Shown here: piece by piece, positions 16,708-25,144 of the stretch
How positions within the stretch are numbered: position 1 is the first letter of the stretch
Layout: the number at the start of each line of letters is the position of its first letter
Assembly: GCF_030817055.1 (NCBI RefSeq)
Contig: NZ_JAUSYV010000001.1
Coordinates: forward strand, 4,240,001 to 4,304,000
Length of the DNA: 64,000 nt
Source: Bacillus sp. V2I10
GTDB lineage: Bacteria > Bacillota > Bacilli > Bacillales > Bacillaceae
Direction: 5' to 3'
Notes under the pieces: model-generated
Told to the model about the DNA's origin: nothing
Database searches by the model: none
Seen by the model: only the letters and a program-made list of their open reading frames with translations
Translations under genes and position numbers: made by a program

Positions 16708-17655
16708 GTGGCGTTAAAGGTCTTGCTGTTTGGGGATTTCGGCATTGATGACATTGTTGCCCTTATATATGGAGTGCTGCATGAGGAGATCGAAATCGTT
16801 GGGGTTGTAGCTGATTACGGGAACATTCCAAGAAAAAATGCAATGGCCAGCGTTCAGTATTTGCACAATTTATTTAAACAATCTGATCTAATCCCTATTT
16901 TTGAAGGGGCAGAGCTTCCGATGACTGGAGAAAATCCGACCTATTATCCAGAAATTCACGGGGAATACGGAATGGGCCCTATTATTCCTGAGCAGGAGTA
17001 TTCCGGCAAGGGCGATAACTTTCTGGAAATAGCAAAGCTTATTGAAGCTCATGGAAAAGATTTGACCATTATCAGCATTGGCAGGCTAACATCACTTGCT
17101 ACCATGTTTATTCACTATAGAACGTTAATGAACAGCGTAAAAGCATTTTATGTCATGGGAGGAGCTTTTTGGGTGCCTGGAAATGTGACACCTGTGTCAG
17201 AGGCTAATTTCCATGCAGATCCTGTTGCAGCCACAGTGGTTCTGAATCACGCAATCAATCTGACGATTATCCCATTGAATGTAACCGAACGAGCCATTGT
17301 CAGCCAGGAAATGGTCGATTACATTGCAAGCATGGGGAAAGCCAAAATTCTAAAGCCTCTGCTTGACTACTATTTTGCTTTTTACAAAAAAAGAAATCCG
17401 GCTGCACCAGGCAGTCCTGTTCATGATGCCTTAACGATTATGGCTCCGCTTCATCCGGAAATGCTGAGCTACAGATCATTGCCCGTTTATGTTGTCCAAT
17501 CAAAGGATGGGATAGAAAGAGGCCACAGTATTGCAGATATCAGACCCTATGTGAAAATCGGGGAAAAAGAGAAAAAACACCGTATCGCATTTGAACTCAA
17601 TTACAGTCTGTTCTTTTCTAAATTCATGTCAACTATGACGGGGGAACGATTTTAA
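16708..17655 (+). CDS. Inosine/uridine-preferring nucleoside hydrolase family protein
   Basis: A 315-residue IunH-fold protein. Near the N-terminus GDFGIDDIVAL keeps the catalytic Asp and the DD pair of the family motif DxDxGxDD but has Phe in place of the first Asp. The later Ca ligand is present in GSPVHDALTIM. Mid-protein are ISIGRLTSLA and FYVMGGAF. These enzymes release ribose from nucleosides, but the missing Asp suggests a variant substrate or weak activity. The start is GTG 16708, set by GAGGAGG. It stands alone between two terminators. Confidence 0.82.
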   Translation: MALKVLLFGDFGIDDIVALIYGVLHEEIEIVGVVADYGNIPRKNAMASVQYLHNLFKQSDLIPIFEGAELPMTGENPTYYPEIHGEYGMGPIIPEQEYSGKGDNFLEIAKLIEAHGKDLTIISIGRLTSLATMFIHYRTLMNSVKAFYVMGGAFWVPGNVTPVSEANFHADPVAATVVLNHAINLTIIPLNVTERAIVSQEMVDYIASMGKAKILKPLLDYYFAFYKKRNPAAPGSPVHDALTIMAPLHPEMLSYRSLPVYVVQSKDGIERGHSIADIRPYVKIGEKEKKHRIAFELNYSLFFSKFMSTMTGERF

Positions 17656-17663
17656 TAAATGAA

Positions 17664-17699
17664 AAAGAGAGCTGCAGCACTAGGCAGCTCTCTTTTTTT
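17664..17699. terminator. Terminator shared by convergent genes
   Basis: AAAGAGAGCTGC (17664-17675) pairs with GCAGCTCTCTTT (17684-17695) with A and T runs on both sides, so it can serve both the nucleoside hydrolase and the osmC-like gene. Confidence 0.85.
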
Positions 17700-17700
17700 A

Positions 17701-18126
17701 TTATATTTTCTGTGTCCCGATTACACCATTAATCGAATACCCAACCGATATTTCCGCATTCAGCGATTGTGAAACAGAACAATATTTGTCCTTCGACAGC
17801 TGAATCGCCCTTATCACTTTTTCTTCTTGCAGATCTCCTTCTAATATATAGTGAATGTGGACCGCTGTGAATCGTTTCGGATGATCTTCTGCACGTGTAC
17901 CGTTTACTTCCATGAGAAAAGAGGAAGGATTCAGCCTCATTTTTTGCAGGATGGAAATGATGTCAATTCCAGTACAGCCTGCAACTGCATGTAAAAGCAG
18001 CTCTGTTGGCCTTGCACCTGTATTTTCTCCGCCGAATTCTTCTGCGGCATCCATTTTCACTTCATGTCCTGAAGGCGTTGTGCCGGAGAAACTCATTTTT
18101 CCGTTCCATTTGATTGATGTGTTCAA
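17701..18126 (-). CDS. OsmC/Ohr-family protein (YhfA-like)
   Basis: The 141 residues form an OsmC fold with the two redox cysteines: GCTGIDIIS (about residue 51) and DKYCSVSQSL (about 113). RPTELLLHAVAG precedes the first. The family reduces organic hydroperoxides or persulfides with thiols; this subgroup is the YhfA-like one rather than Ohr. The start lies near GGAGGGGC on the minus strand. It is 33 bp downstream of proA in the same direction. Confidence 0.85.
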   Translation of the reverse strand: MNTSIKWNGKMSFSGTTPSGHEVKMDAAEEFGGENTGARPTELLLHAVAGCTGIDIISILQKMRLNPSSFLMEVNGTRAEDHPKRFTAVHIHYILEGDLQEEKVIRAIQLSKDKYCSVSQSLNAEISVGYSINGVIGTQKI

Positions 18127-18159
18127 TTTGATCAGCCCCTCCTGAATTGATGTTGTTAG

Positions 18160-19407
18160 CTATTCCCTGATCTGTCCATTTCCATAAATGAAATGTTTGC
18201 TTGATGTCAGCGCAGGCAGCCCCATCGGTCCCCTTGCATGCAGTTTTTGTGTGCTGATGCCGATTTCAGCTCCATAACCAAATTCAAAGCCATCCGTAAA
18301 TCGGGTTGATGCATTATGATAAACAGCGGCAGCGTCTACCCGTGTCTGAAACTGTGATGCGTTTCCTTCATTATTTGTAAGTATGGCTTCTGAATGCTTT
18401 GTACCATATTTATTGATATGATGGATGGCTTCATCCAGATCCTTAACTGTCTTTACGCTGACGGTCAGTGCTAAATATTCTGTGCTCCAGTCTTCTTCAG
18501 CTGCTGGTTTTGCTTTTGGAAAAATAGACCGGATTTGCTCATCACCATAGATTTCAACTGATTGATCGTGAAGCTGCTGCAAAAGCTTTTCCCCGCTCGT
18601 TTGAAGCCATTTTTCATGAATCAAAATCGTTTCAATGGCATTGCACACAGATGGACGCTGTGTTTTTCCGTTTAATACGATCCGTTCAGACATTGTTGGA
18701 TCTGCTGATTCATCAATATATATATGACAGTTGCCTGCGCCTGTTTCAAGGACTGGAACAGTGGATTCTCTAACTACTGTATCAATCAGTTTTTTTCCGC
18801 CCCGCGGGATCAAAACATCCAGGAATTCATTTAGGGTGAATAACTCTTTCGCTGTTTCCCTGCTTGTGTCTTCGATGAGCTGCACGGCCTCCTGCGGGAT
18901 TGCCGTTTGTTCAAGAGCTCGGTGGATGACGGATACAAGCGCCTTGTTTGAATGGATGGAGGATGAGCTGCCTCGTAAGATGACTGCATTTCCTGTTTTC
19001 AAAGAAAGAGTTGCGGCGTCGATGGTGACGTTTGGCCTTGCTTCATAAATCATGCCGATCACTCCAAGAGGAACACGCTTTTTCTGGATAAGAAGACCGT
19101 TTTCTTTTTCGATGGTTTCAAGTGTTTCTCCGACTGGGTCTTTCAGTTTAATCAGGAGACGAATGGCATGTGCCATGTCTTCAATGCGCTTTTTGTTCAG
19201 CAGCATCCGGTCAAGGATGGAGTCAGATAAGCCATTAGTTCTTCCAAAATCAAGATCCTTTTGATTTTCGGCGACAAGATACTCTTGTTCCCTTTCTAAT
19301 TGCTGGGCAATTTTTTCTAATGCGGTGTTTTTTTCTTCAGTCGTTTTTTCAATTAAATGATAGCTGACAGCTTTGGCTGCCTTGCCTTTTCTTAGTACTT
19401 CGCTCAT
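18160..19407 (-). CDS. proA: Glutamate-5-semialdehyde dehydrogenase
   Basis: Reduces gamma-glutamyl phosphate to glutamate semialdehyde with NADPH, the second step of proline synthesis. The 415 residues carry the aldehyde dehydrogenase fold, with the catalytic Cys in QRPSVCNAIETIL near 258, IYEARPNV, TGNAVILRGSSS, and a final GFEFGYGAEIGISTQKLHARGPMGL block (in parts). RBS GGAGGGGAA. It starts 16 bp after proB ends, one operon, controlled by the T-box upstream of proB. Confidence 0.96.
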   Translation of the reverse strand: MSEVLRKGKAAKAVSYHLIEKTTEEKNTALEKIAQQLEREQEYLVAENQKDLDFGRTNGLSDSILDRMLLNKKRIEDMAHAIRLLIKLKDPVGETLETIEKENGLLIQKKRVPLGVIGMIYEARPNVTIDAATLSLKTGNAVILRGSSSSIHSNKALVSVIHRALEQTAIPQEAVQLIEDTSRETAKELFTLNEFLDVLIPRGGKKLIDTVVRESTVPVLETGAGNCHIYIDESADPTMSERIVLNGKTQRPSVCNAIETILIHEKWLQTSGEKLLQQLHDQSVEIYGDEQIRSIFPKAKPAAEEDWSTEYLALTVSVKTVKDLDEAIHHINKYGTKHSEAILTNNEGNASQFQTRVDAAAVYHNASTRFTDGFEFGYGAEIGISTQKLHARGPMGLPALTSSKHFIYGNGQIRE

Positions 19408-19422
19408 GTTTTCCCCTCCGTT

Positions 19423-20514
19423 TCAGGCTTTGACCCAGCGGTCGCGGTGAATCACTTCAATAGAGATAATTTCATCCGTTAATTCGTGGCTTCGTTTTCC
19501 CATTACTTGTTTCAGACTTTCTGATGAATAGAGTACTTCTCCTTTCCCGAGCAGACCGTTTGTCCCGAAAACTTCTACGACGTCTCCTGCTTCAAACGTA
19601 CCGGTAATGTCATAAATGCCCGCCGGCAAAAGACTTCTTCCGTTTGCAGTCAATGCAAGCTCAGCGCCTTGGTCTACATAGATTTTTCCTCTGACGAGTG
19701 AATGAAGGGCGATCCATTGCTTGCTGCTGTTGACGAAGAAACGGCTGTCTCCGCCTATGTACGTTCCGTCGCCTTTTCCGTCAAGGATTTCGATGAATTT
19801 CTCTGAACCCGCTCCGGTGCCAATAAAAATTTTCACTCCTAGAGATAAAGCCGTTTTTGCTGCGATGAGCTTGGACTTCATGCCGCCTGTTCCAACAAGT
19901 GAACCTGCACATCCAGCTCCCTGCATCATTTGATCTGTGATTTCGAGAAGCTGATCGTACTTTTTGGCAGCCGGATTTTCACGCGGATTAGAATCATACA
20001 GTCCGTTGATGTCAGTCAAAATAATCAGCTGATCTGCTTGTACGAGTCCGCTGACGAGAGCCGAAAGCATGTCATTGTCGCCAAAGGTTAACTCTTCTAC
20101 TGAAACCGTGTCGTTTTCATTGATGATTGGCAGGATGCCCCGGTCAAGGAGCTCACGGATTGTGGCATATGCATTTTTATAGCGGTCCTTTTTCGAAAAA
20201 TCATTACGGGTGAGCAAAATTTGAGCAGGAATGATGCCAAAACTGCTAAGCTGCTCCATATACGATTGAATCAGGAGACTTTGTCCAACTGCTGCTGCTG
20301 CCTGCTTTCCTTTTAGGGTGACAGGCCTCGCTGGATAGCCCAGCTTTCTGAAGCCCGCAGCTACTGCTCCTGATGAGACGAGCAAAACCTCGTGGCCTTC
20401 TTTTCTAAGGGCGGCGATGGCAGCAATGTGATCCGAAAACTTCTCCTGATCGATTTCTCCTTTGCGGTTTGTTAAGGAGCTGCTGCCGATTTTGACGACA
20501 ATTCGTTTTTTCAT
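19423..20514 (-). CDS. proB: Glutamate 5-kinase
   Basis: Phosphorylates glutamate, the committed and usually feedback-controlled step of proline synthesis. The 363 residues begin MKKRIVVKIGSSSLT and hold the amino-acid kinase fold (LLVSSGAVAAG, INENDTVS, FGDNDMLSALV, VGTGGMKSKL) and a C-terminal PUA domain. The start is ATG 20514, set by AGGAGG nine bases before. The open frame runs much further upstream, but only through the T-box leader, so I do not extend it. Confidence 0.95.
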   Translation of the reverse strand: MKKRIVVKIGSSSLTNRKGEIDQEKFSDHIAAIAALRKEGHEVLLVSSGAVAAGFRKLGYPARPVTLKGKQAAAAVGQSLLIQSYMEQLSSFGIIPAQILLTRNDFSKKDRYKNAYATIRELLDRGILPIINENDTVSVEELTFGDNDMLSALVSGLVQADQLIILTDINGLYDSNPRENPAAKKYDQLLEITDQMMQGAGCAGSLVGTGGMKSKLIAAKTALSLGVKIFIGTGAGSEKFIEILDGKGDGTYIGGDSRFFVNSSKQWIALHSLVRGKIYVDQGAELALTANGRSLLPAGIYDITGTFEAGDVVEVFGTNGLLGKGEVLYSSESLKQVMGKRSHELTDEIISIEVIHRDRWVKA

Positions 20515-20561
20515 GAGATGAAACCTCCTATTTTGAATGAATACGGACGGCCTGCGTTTCC

Positions 20562-20660
20562 ATTTAGCGAAAACCAGACATTTATTAGCGAAAACTACAT
20601 TTTTTCTAGCCGATTTTGAAGATTTATTAGCGGAAATTGGGAAACATATAGCCGAACCAT
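20562..20660. repeat. Degenerate tandem repeat between T-box and proB
   Basis: Units of roughly 20-30 bp share TTTATTAGCGAAAAC (20581) or close forms: TTTAGCGAAAACC (20563), TTTATTAGCGGAAATT (20623) and TATAGCCGAAC (20647). They separate the T-box terminator from the proB ribosome site. Confidence 0.55.
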
Positions 20661-20704
20661 ATGATGTGCCGCCCGGACAAATGATTTTATATCTAGCTCC
20701 TAAT

Positions 20705-20955
20705 ACAAAAAAGCCCTTCTCATCCTTATAGAAAGGACGAAAAGGGCTTGGCTTTTTCCGTGGTACCACCTTAGTTGGATGCACACAGCATCCCGCTTTG
20801 CCTGATAACGCCAGGTTTATGGCGCCTATGTTTTTGACATAGGACTCTGAGGGCAGGTTCTGCGGCTTTGCTGCGGCGGGGTCTTCCAGCTGATAAACCC
20901 CGCTCTCTGTCACATAAAGACCCGCATACTAGTCCCTCTTCAACGTTCATTGATT
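20705..20955 (-). promoter_or_regulatory. T-box riboswitch, proline (CCU) specifier
   Basis: On the minus strand the conserved T-box AAGGTGGTACCACGG lies at about 20758-20772. It is followed by the terminator AAGCCCTT...AAGGGCTTTTTT. Stem I begins near 20930 (GAGGGAC...AGTA) and closes with GCCCTC. Just before that the specifier loop reads GAACCTG, putting CCU (Pro) at 20857-20855. Uncharged tRNA-Pro would favour the antiterminator and switch on proBA, as in B. subtilis. Confidence 0.92.
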
Positions 20956-21106
20956 TTTATATATTATGCGGAGTAAACGACTTTATGTCAAGAACTTCCC
21001 ATTTTATTTTTTCCACTCAAAACCGTGTGAAACACATCCGATGCTGACAATTAAGACCAGGACATACAGCGTGTTGTTCAGCCATTTTGGCATGATGCAT
21101 CATCCT

Positions 21107-21925
21107 TTATTTTATTTTTGCTTCGTCATAAAACTTTGCAAGTTCAATGATCATGGCACCCATTCTCTCAAGCTCGGGTGCAAGCGGATTTTCTACGCCT
21201 TCTTCCATCAATGCCTCTGCAGTAATTTTTCCAACAGCGGCCGGCAAAACATGAGTCTCAAATGCGTGAAGGATTTGCGGCAGACACTTCTTTTTTTTCA
21301 CATAAGCAAATAACTCGCGTACCTGCACCGCGGTTGTAAAACAAACAGCATCTACTTTACGGCTCAGCATTTCCTCACAAAGGAGGCTGACTGCCGCTTC
21401 ATCTGGAGCAATATGCTGATATGGCAAAACCTGCAGAACAGAGGCGCCCTTTTCTTCAAGAAATCGGATCAAAGCCGGAGCCGTTTCCCCGTGAAGCTGA
21501 ACCATGATCTTCTTACCTTTCAAATCCTCATTTTCCAGAGCGCGCACAAGCCCTCTAGTCGTTCCGTCATCATCTTTTGCCGCAGGTACTAAACCAAGCT
21601 TTTTCAGAGCAGCAAATGTTTTATACCCTCTGGATGCGATTTGCGACTGATGGATTCTATTTAAATAACCTTCCTCTTCCCCTAGTTTCCGAGCAAGATT
21701 TAACAGCGTTTCTGTTCCTATACCCGTTGTAAAGATGACCCAATCCGCACCGTCATGAATAAATTTCCGCAGCGCCGGCTCAACCTGCTCCTCAGCCAGA
21801 AAAACAGTCCCCTGCAGAGAACGGACTAAAGGAATACCTCCCTGTTTTTCAATTAATGTGCTGATTTCATCTGTTTTGCGGGAGCCTGCGATGACAATCC
21901 GCTTTCCTTCTAAGCCTTTTCCCAT
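21107..21925 (-). CDS. Uroporphyrinogen-III synthase (HemD)-like protein
   Basis: The 272 residues show the two-domain HemD fold: KRIVIAGSRKTDEISTLIEKQGG at the start, ADWVIFTTGIGTETLL, then GKKIMVQLHGETAPAL and VDAVCFTTAVQVRELFAY in the second half (in parts). It is isolated from other heme genes. Such stand-alone copies occur near nitrate, siroheme or redox genes; here no such partner is seen. HemD activity is therefore uncertain. The gene starts ATG 21925 with a GGGG-rich ribosome site. Confidence 0.75.
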   Translation of the reverse strand: MGKGLEGKRIVIAGSRKTDEISTLIEKQGGIPLVRSLQGTVFLAEEQVEPALRKFIHDGADWVIFTTGIGTETLLNLARKLGEEEGYLNRIHQSQIASRGYKTFAALKKLGLVPAAKDDDGTTRGLVRALENEDLKGKKIMVQLHGETAPALIRFLEEKGASVLQVLPYQHIAPDEAAVSLLCEEMLSRKVDAVCFTTAVQVRELFAYVKKKKCLPQILHAFETHVLPAAVGKITAEALMEEGVENPLAPELERMGAMIIELAKFYDEAKIK

Positions 21926-22204
21926 TTTATATCCCCACTTCCTATGACTATATTAAAGAAAAGCCTTTTCGAATGGACCAAGCAATTGGCATATCCGATT
22001 TTTCTTATATCTAAAGGTATCATTATGTACTGGTTGTTTCAATCGTTTCTCAGAAAGCAGCCAATGTGTTTTTTTTCACAAAGTGTTCAAACTTTATGTA
22101 ATCGCTTTCAAAAACTTGTAGTATAATAGGAATATAATCTCAGAAAGTCAACTTTATAGACTATTTAACCTTAAATATAACAACTTGCGGAAGGAGAATT
22201 CACC

Positions 22205-22387
22205 ATGATCTTAAAAGCTTTGAGGCGAAATAAATTAGTAACGGTTAACTATTACATCGACGGTGCGATTCAGACATTAAAAGGCCGCGTTCACAACCTG
22301 GACCTTAGTGATCAGACACTGTCTTTAGAGGACGAAAACAAGAATATCTTCTCTATCAGGCTTGCGGGAATAAAAGAAATTTATTAA
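22205..22387 (+). CDS. Small YolD/Sm-like protein (60 aa)
   Basis: A 60-residue protein whose second half (GRVHNLDLSDQTLSLEDENKN, then IRLAGIKEIY) looks like a small beta-barrel of the YolD-like/Sm-like kind. GGAAGGAG precedes ATG at good distance and TATAAT (22122-22127) lies upstream. Function not known. A terminator closes the gene. Confidence 0.7.
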   Translation: MILKALRRNKLVTVNYYIDGAIQTLKGRVHNLDLSDQTLSLEDENKNIFSIRLAGIKEIY

Positions 22388-22393
22388 TACAGG

Positions 22394-22426
22394 AAAGAGC
22401 ATCAGGCGTGGATGATGCTCTTTTTT
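22394..22426 (+). terminator. Terminator of the 60-aa gene
   Basis: AAAGAGCATC (22394-22403) pairs with GATGCTCTTT (22414-22423), followed by more Ts. Confidence 0.85.
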
Positions 22427-22436
22427 GTTTTGCTAA

Positions 22437-23453
22437 TTATTCTCTAAAACTCTGAACGACCTCCCCTTTCCCATTTTCCGCTATAACTTCCGCATAAGCC
22501 CCGTTGATCAACGTGATTTGCGGTGGCTGATGGCCGCAATCGATGTCATATATGATTGGAACGTCCAGTTCCTCAGCAAGATCATTGTATACATCCAACA
22601 CTGTATAATCATCGACAGGATGATTTGCTGCACTCCTTCCGAACAAAATGCCCGAACAGTTTTCAAACCATCCTGCAAGTTTCAGCTGAACAAGGGATCT
22701 GCGCAAATCGGTTGTTGTCAGCTCGCAGTTTTCAAAGTACCAGAGAATGGGTTCGTTTGGAATGTGCTGTTTGCTGAACGTTTTGACATCGCCAAAAGGC
22801 GTTCCGGCTAAATGTCTGATTACATCAATGCATCCTCCAAGCAATCGGCCTTCTGCTTTTTCATACCGATTGGACAAGGTCTTCCATTTTGTTGGTTGAG
22901 TTAAATGAAAGATGTGTGGAGTCGGATTGGTGTGCTGCCACTCATTCTGGTAATGGCCGGAAGAGGATTGAAGAATCGATTCCCCGCTTTTTGTCTTAAG
23001 AACGTTCTCCCACATTGCTGTTGTAGGATCGGATTTCTCCCCTCTTAAATCCACAAGATTGGTTCCATGAGCAGTGGCCATTCCGGTCTTTAGCGTGATG
23101 GCAAGCAGAAGCGAACTGATATCTGAATAGCCCAGCACCCATTTCTGCTTGATTGATTCATAGTTTACATGTTCAAGCATTTCCATCAAAAGCTCTCCGC
23201 CCCAAGGAGGGATGATTAGATCGATTTCATCGTCCTGCATCATACGGTTAAATTCTTCTGCCCGGGTTCTAAAATGAGCCGATTTTGCTTTTTCCTGCGT
23301 CCACGGTGTTTTTCCGCAGATCACTTTATACCCTCTAGATTCCATGCGGGTGCAGGCTTGGGTAAGAATATCGTGTAATTCTGAGGGAACCCCTGATGAG
23401 GGTGCCGTTACTCCGATTTTTGCTTCATTTTTTAAGATAGGATAGGTAATCAT
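22437..23453 (-). CDS. S66-family peptidase (LD-carboxypeptidase / MccF-like)
   Basis: A 338-residue serine peptidase of the LdcA/MccF family. It shows KIGVTAPSSG at the start, the nucleophile in LGYSDISSLLLA (about residue 110) and the NPTPHIFHLTQPTKW insert usual for MccF relatives, with a late YDIDCGHQPPQITL block holding the catalytic His. It may cut peptidoglycan tetrapeptides or peptidyl-nucleotide antibiotics. I set the start at ATG 23453 (AGGAGGAAATCC before it); the frame continues 32 codons upstream without a site. Confidence 0.85.
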   Translation of the reverse strand: MITYPILKNEAKIGVTAPSSGVPSELHDILTQACTRMESRGYKVICGKTPWTQEKAKSAHFRTRAEEFNRMMQDDEIDLIIPPWGGELLMEMLEHVNYESIKQKWVLGYSDISSLLLAITLKTGMATAHGTNLVDLRGEKSDPTTAMWENVLKTKSGESILQSSSGHYQNEWQHTNPTPHIFHLTQPTKWKTLSNRYEKAEGRLLGGCIDVIRHLAGTPFGDVKTFSKQHIPNEPILWYFENCELTTTDLRRSLVQLKLAGWFENCSGILFGRSAANHPVDDYTVLDVYNDLAEELDVPIIYDIDCGHQPPQITLINGAYAEVIAENGKGEVVQSFRE

Positions 23454-23545
23454 GGATTTCCTCCTGACCGTTTTAGCTGATAATAAACAAGAAAATCCGA
23501 TCCAACAAGGATTAATTTGATTATTTTTAAAAATACATACCATTT

Positions 23546-23785
23546 TCATAGATTTTCTTTCCGGTTTACCGATTTACTTCCCCAAATTGAGGCATTTACT
23601 TTCTTGTTTTTATTTTCTACTAGTTTCGTGGGCTTGCTCTCTAAACTCCTTCGGCGAGCTTTAAGGATGCGGACCTGCTTCAGGTAATCAACAAAGTTTT
23701 GACCGGTATACTCGCTTGAGTGGATATTTAAAAGTTTTTTTCTAGAAAAAAGATCACTTATTAGAATGAGGATAGACGCTTTCAT
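23546..23785 (-). pseudogene. Fragment of an AraC/YesN-type DNA-binding domain
   Basis: Residues 20-50 (LNIHSSEYTGQNFVDYLKQVRILKARR, in parts) match the second-to-third helix region of AraC C-terminal domains (TGQ-F-DYL-QVRI-KA). The rest of the domain and everything upstream are missing or scrambled, and no ribosome site is seen. Probably a gene remnant next to the 21-bp repeats. Confidence 0.5.
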
Positions 23786-23798
23786 TCGGAGTTCACAT

Positions 23799-23913
23799 TT
23801 GTACGGAATTAATTCGGAAAGTCTTGGAATTAATTTTAAAAGTCTCGGAATTATTATTAAAAGTATTGGAATTAGTATTGAAAGTCTTGGAATAAAATTT
23901 CAAAGGCTCTGAG
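23799..23913. repeat. 21-bp tandem repeat, about five copies
   Basis: Units start at 23799, 23820, 23841, 23862, 23883 and 23904 (last partial). A typical unit is AGTCTTGGAATTAATTTTAA plus A. The period of 21 bp is exact, and the units differ at three to six bases. The core GGAATTA-TATT recurs. Confidence 0.75.
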
Positions 23914-23977
23914 TTACCCGCATAATGCTATTTTCCACAATAAATAAGAAAAAACAGTCTCACTTGACCGTTTTCCC

Positions 23978-24156
23978 TTATTTGAACTGATGTATTTGCG
24001 TTTCAATCGGGGTAACGGATGCAATCCAAGCGAACTCCAGCAGTGAATTTCGGGTGGATTCGGATTCGTTCAAATAGATCGCGGCTAAAGCAGGCCAGTA
24101 ATCATAAGTTCCCGGCACTGGAAAAGTTGGATCGCCTTCTTAAAGTGCACGTTCAT
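23978..24156 (-). pseudogene. Small gene interrupted by a -1 frameshift
   Basis: On the minus strand AAAGGAGGATGAAAA precedes ATG (24156). The frame reads MNVHFKK and then stops, but the adjacent frame carries on from GDPTFPVPGTYDYWPALA through LLEFAWIASVTP to the stop at 23978. Restoring one base near 24136 gives a 59-residue protein. The amino-acid composition looks coding. Family not recognised. Confidence 0.45.
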
Positions 24157-24217
24157 TTTTCATCCTCCTTTATCAATGTTAGTTCTGCTCGTTGGAATGA
24201 CTTTCCCTCAAGATACA

Positions 24218-24245
24218 AAAGAACCCTCTCAAGGAAGGTTCGTTT
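24218..24245 (-). terminator. Terminator after uxuB
   Basis: On the minus strand GAACCTTCCTTGAGAGGGTTC is followed by TTTTG. It closes the uronate operon about 55 bp past the uxuB stop. Confidence 0.65.
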
Positions 24246-24298
24246 TACTCTATCAACGGAAAATAAGAATTTATCCAACAAACGAAAGTCAGTTGTCA

Positions 24299-25144
24299 TC
24301 AAACTCCTGAATAAGCTGAAAATCCGCCGTCTACCGGAATCACCGTTCCAGTCACAAATCGGGATGCTTCATTGCTGACAAGCCAAAGCAGTGTTCCATT
24401 CAAATCCTCAGGATCTCCAAATCTCTCGAGCGGTGTCTGGTTAAGAATCTTTTTAGCCCGATCGGTGTAGCTGCCATCTGTGTTCGTTAATAAATTTCGA
24501 TTTTGCTCTGTTAAGAAAAAGCCAGGTGCAATGGCATTGACACGTATGCCTGCCTTTGACATATGCACAGCCAGCCATTGAGTAAAGTTGCTGACTGCCG
24601 CTTTTGCCCCGCTGTAAGCTGGAATTTTTGTCAATGGGGTATAGGCATTCATGGATGAGACATTAATGATCACATTACCTTCGCCCATATCTCTGCCAAA
24701 CACCTGAGTGGCCTGCAGGGTTCCGAGAAAGTTCAAATCAAAGACTGAACGGACCCCTTCTGAATCCAAATCAAAAAACGTATTGATTTCTGAGTTGTTC
24801 AAATCCTCATTGTTATAGTATTCTTTATCCGTATTCCCTTTAGGGTGATTGCCTCCTGCTCCATTTATTAGAATGCTGCAGGGGCCAAGTTTTTCATTCA
24901 CTTCTGCTTTTGCCCGCTCAAGACTTGTTTTATCAAGCACATCAGCAGATAGTGCTATAGCCGTACCGCCATCTGCACGAATTTCTTCTGCAACGCGTTC
25001 TACAGATTCCTGGCGTCTGCTTATGACTGCCGTTTTTGCTCCGCATGCTGCAAGAGCTTTGGCAAATTGGCTGCACAGAACACCGCTTCCACCAGTAACG
25101 ACAGCTACTTTTCCCTCTAAATTAATTTGAAAAGGAATCTTCAT
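24299..25144 (-). CDS. uxuB: D-mannonate oxidoreductase (fructuronate reductase, SDR type)
   Basis: Reduces fructuronate to mannonate with NADH. It is a short-chain dehydrogenase of 281 residues (NLEGKVAVVTGGSGVLCSQFAKAL Rossmann start, in parts; NGAGGNHPKG; catalytic Ser in INVSSMNAY, Tyr and Lys in PAYSGAKAAV; VDGGFSAYSGV end). This is the Bacillus YjmF type, not the long-chain E. coli UxuB. I start at ATG 25144, which overlaps the end of uxuA by 23 bp; the frame extends upstream only inside uxuA. Confidence 0.88.
   Translation of the reverse strand: MKIPFQINLEGKVAVVTGGSGVLCSQFAKALAACGAKTAVISRRQESVERVAEEIRADGGTAIALSADVLDKTSLERAKAEVNEKLGPCSILINGAGGNHPKGNTDKEYYNNEDLNNSEINTFFDLDSEGVRSVFDLNFLGTLQATQVFGRDMGEGNVIINVSSMNAYTPLTKIPAYSGAKAAVSNFTQWLAVHMSKAGIRVNAIAPGFFLTEQNRNLLTNTDGSYTDRAKKILNQTPLERFGDPEDLNGTLLWLVSNEASRFVTGTVIPVDGGFSAYSGV

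Noticed and set aside
20515..20913. N-terminal extension of proB by 133 codons
   Set aside because: It translates the T-box leader, terminator and repeat tract; the ribosome site and family start are at 20514.
23799..23913. CRISPR array
   Set aside because: The repeats are directly adjacent 21-bp units without spacers and no cas genes are in the window.
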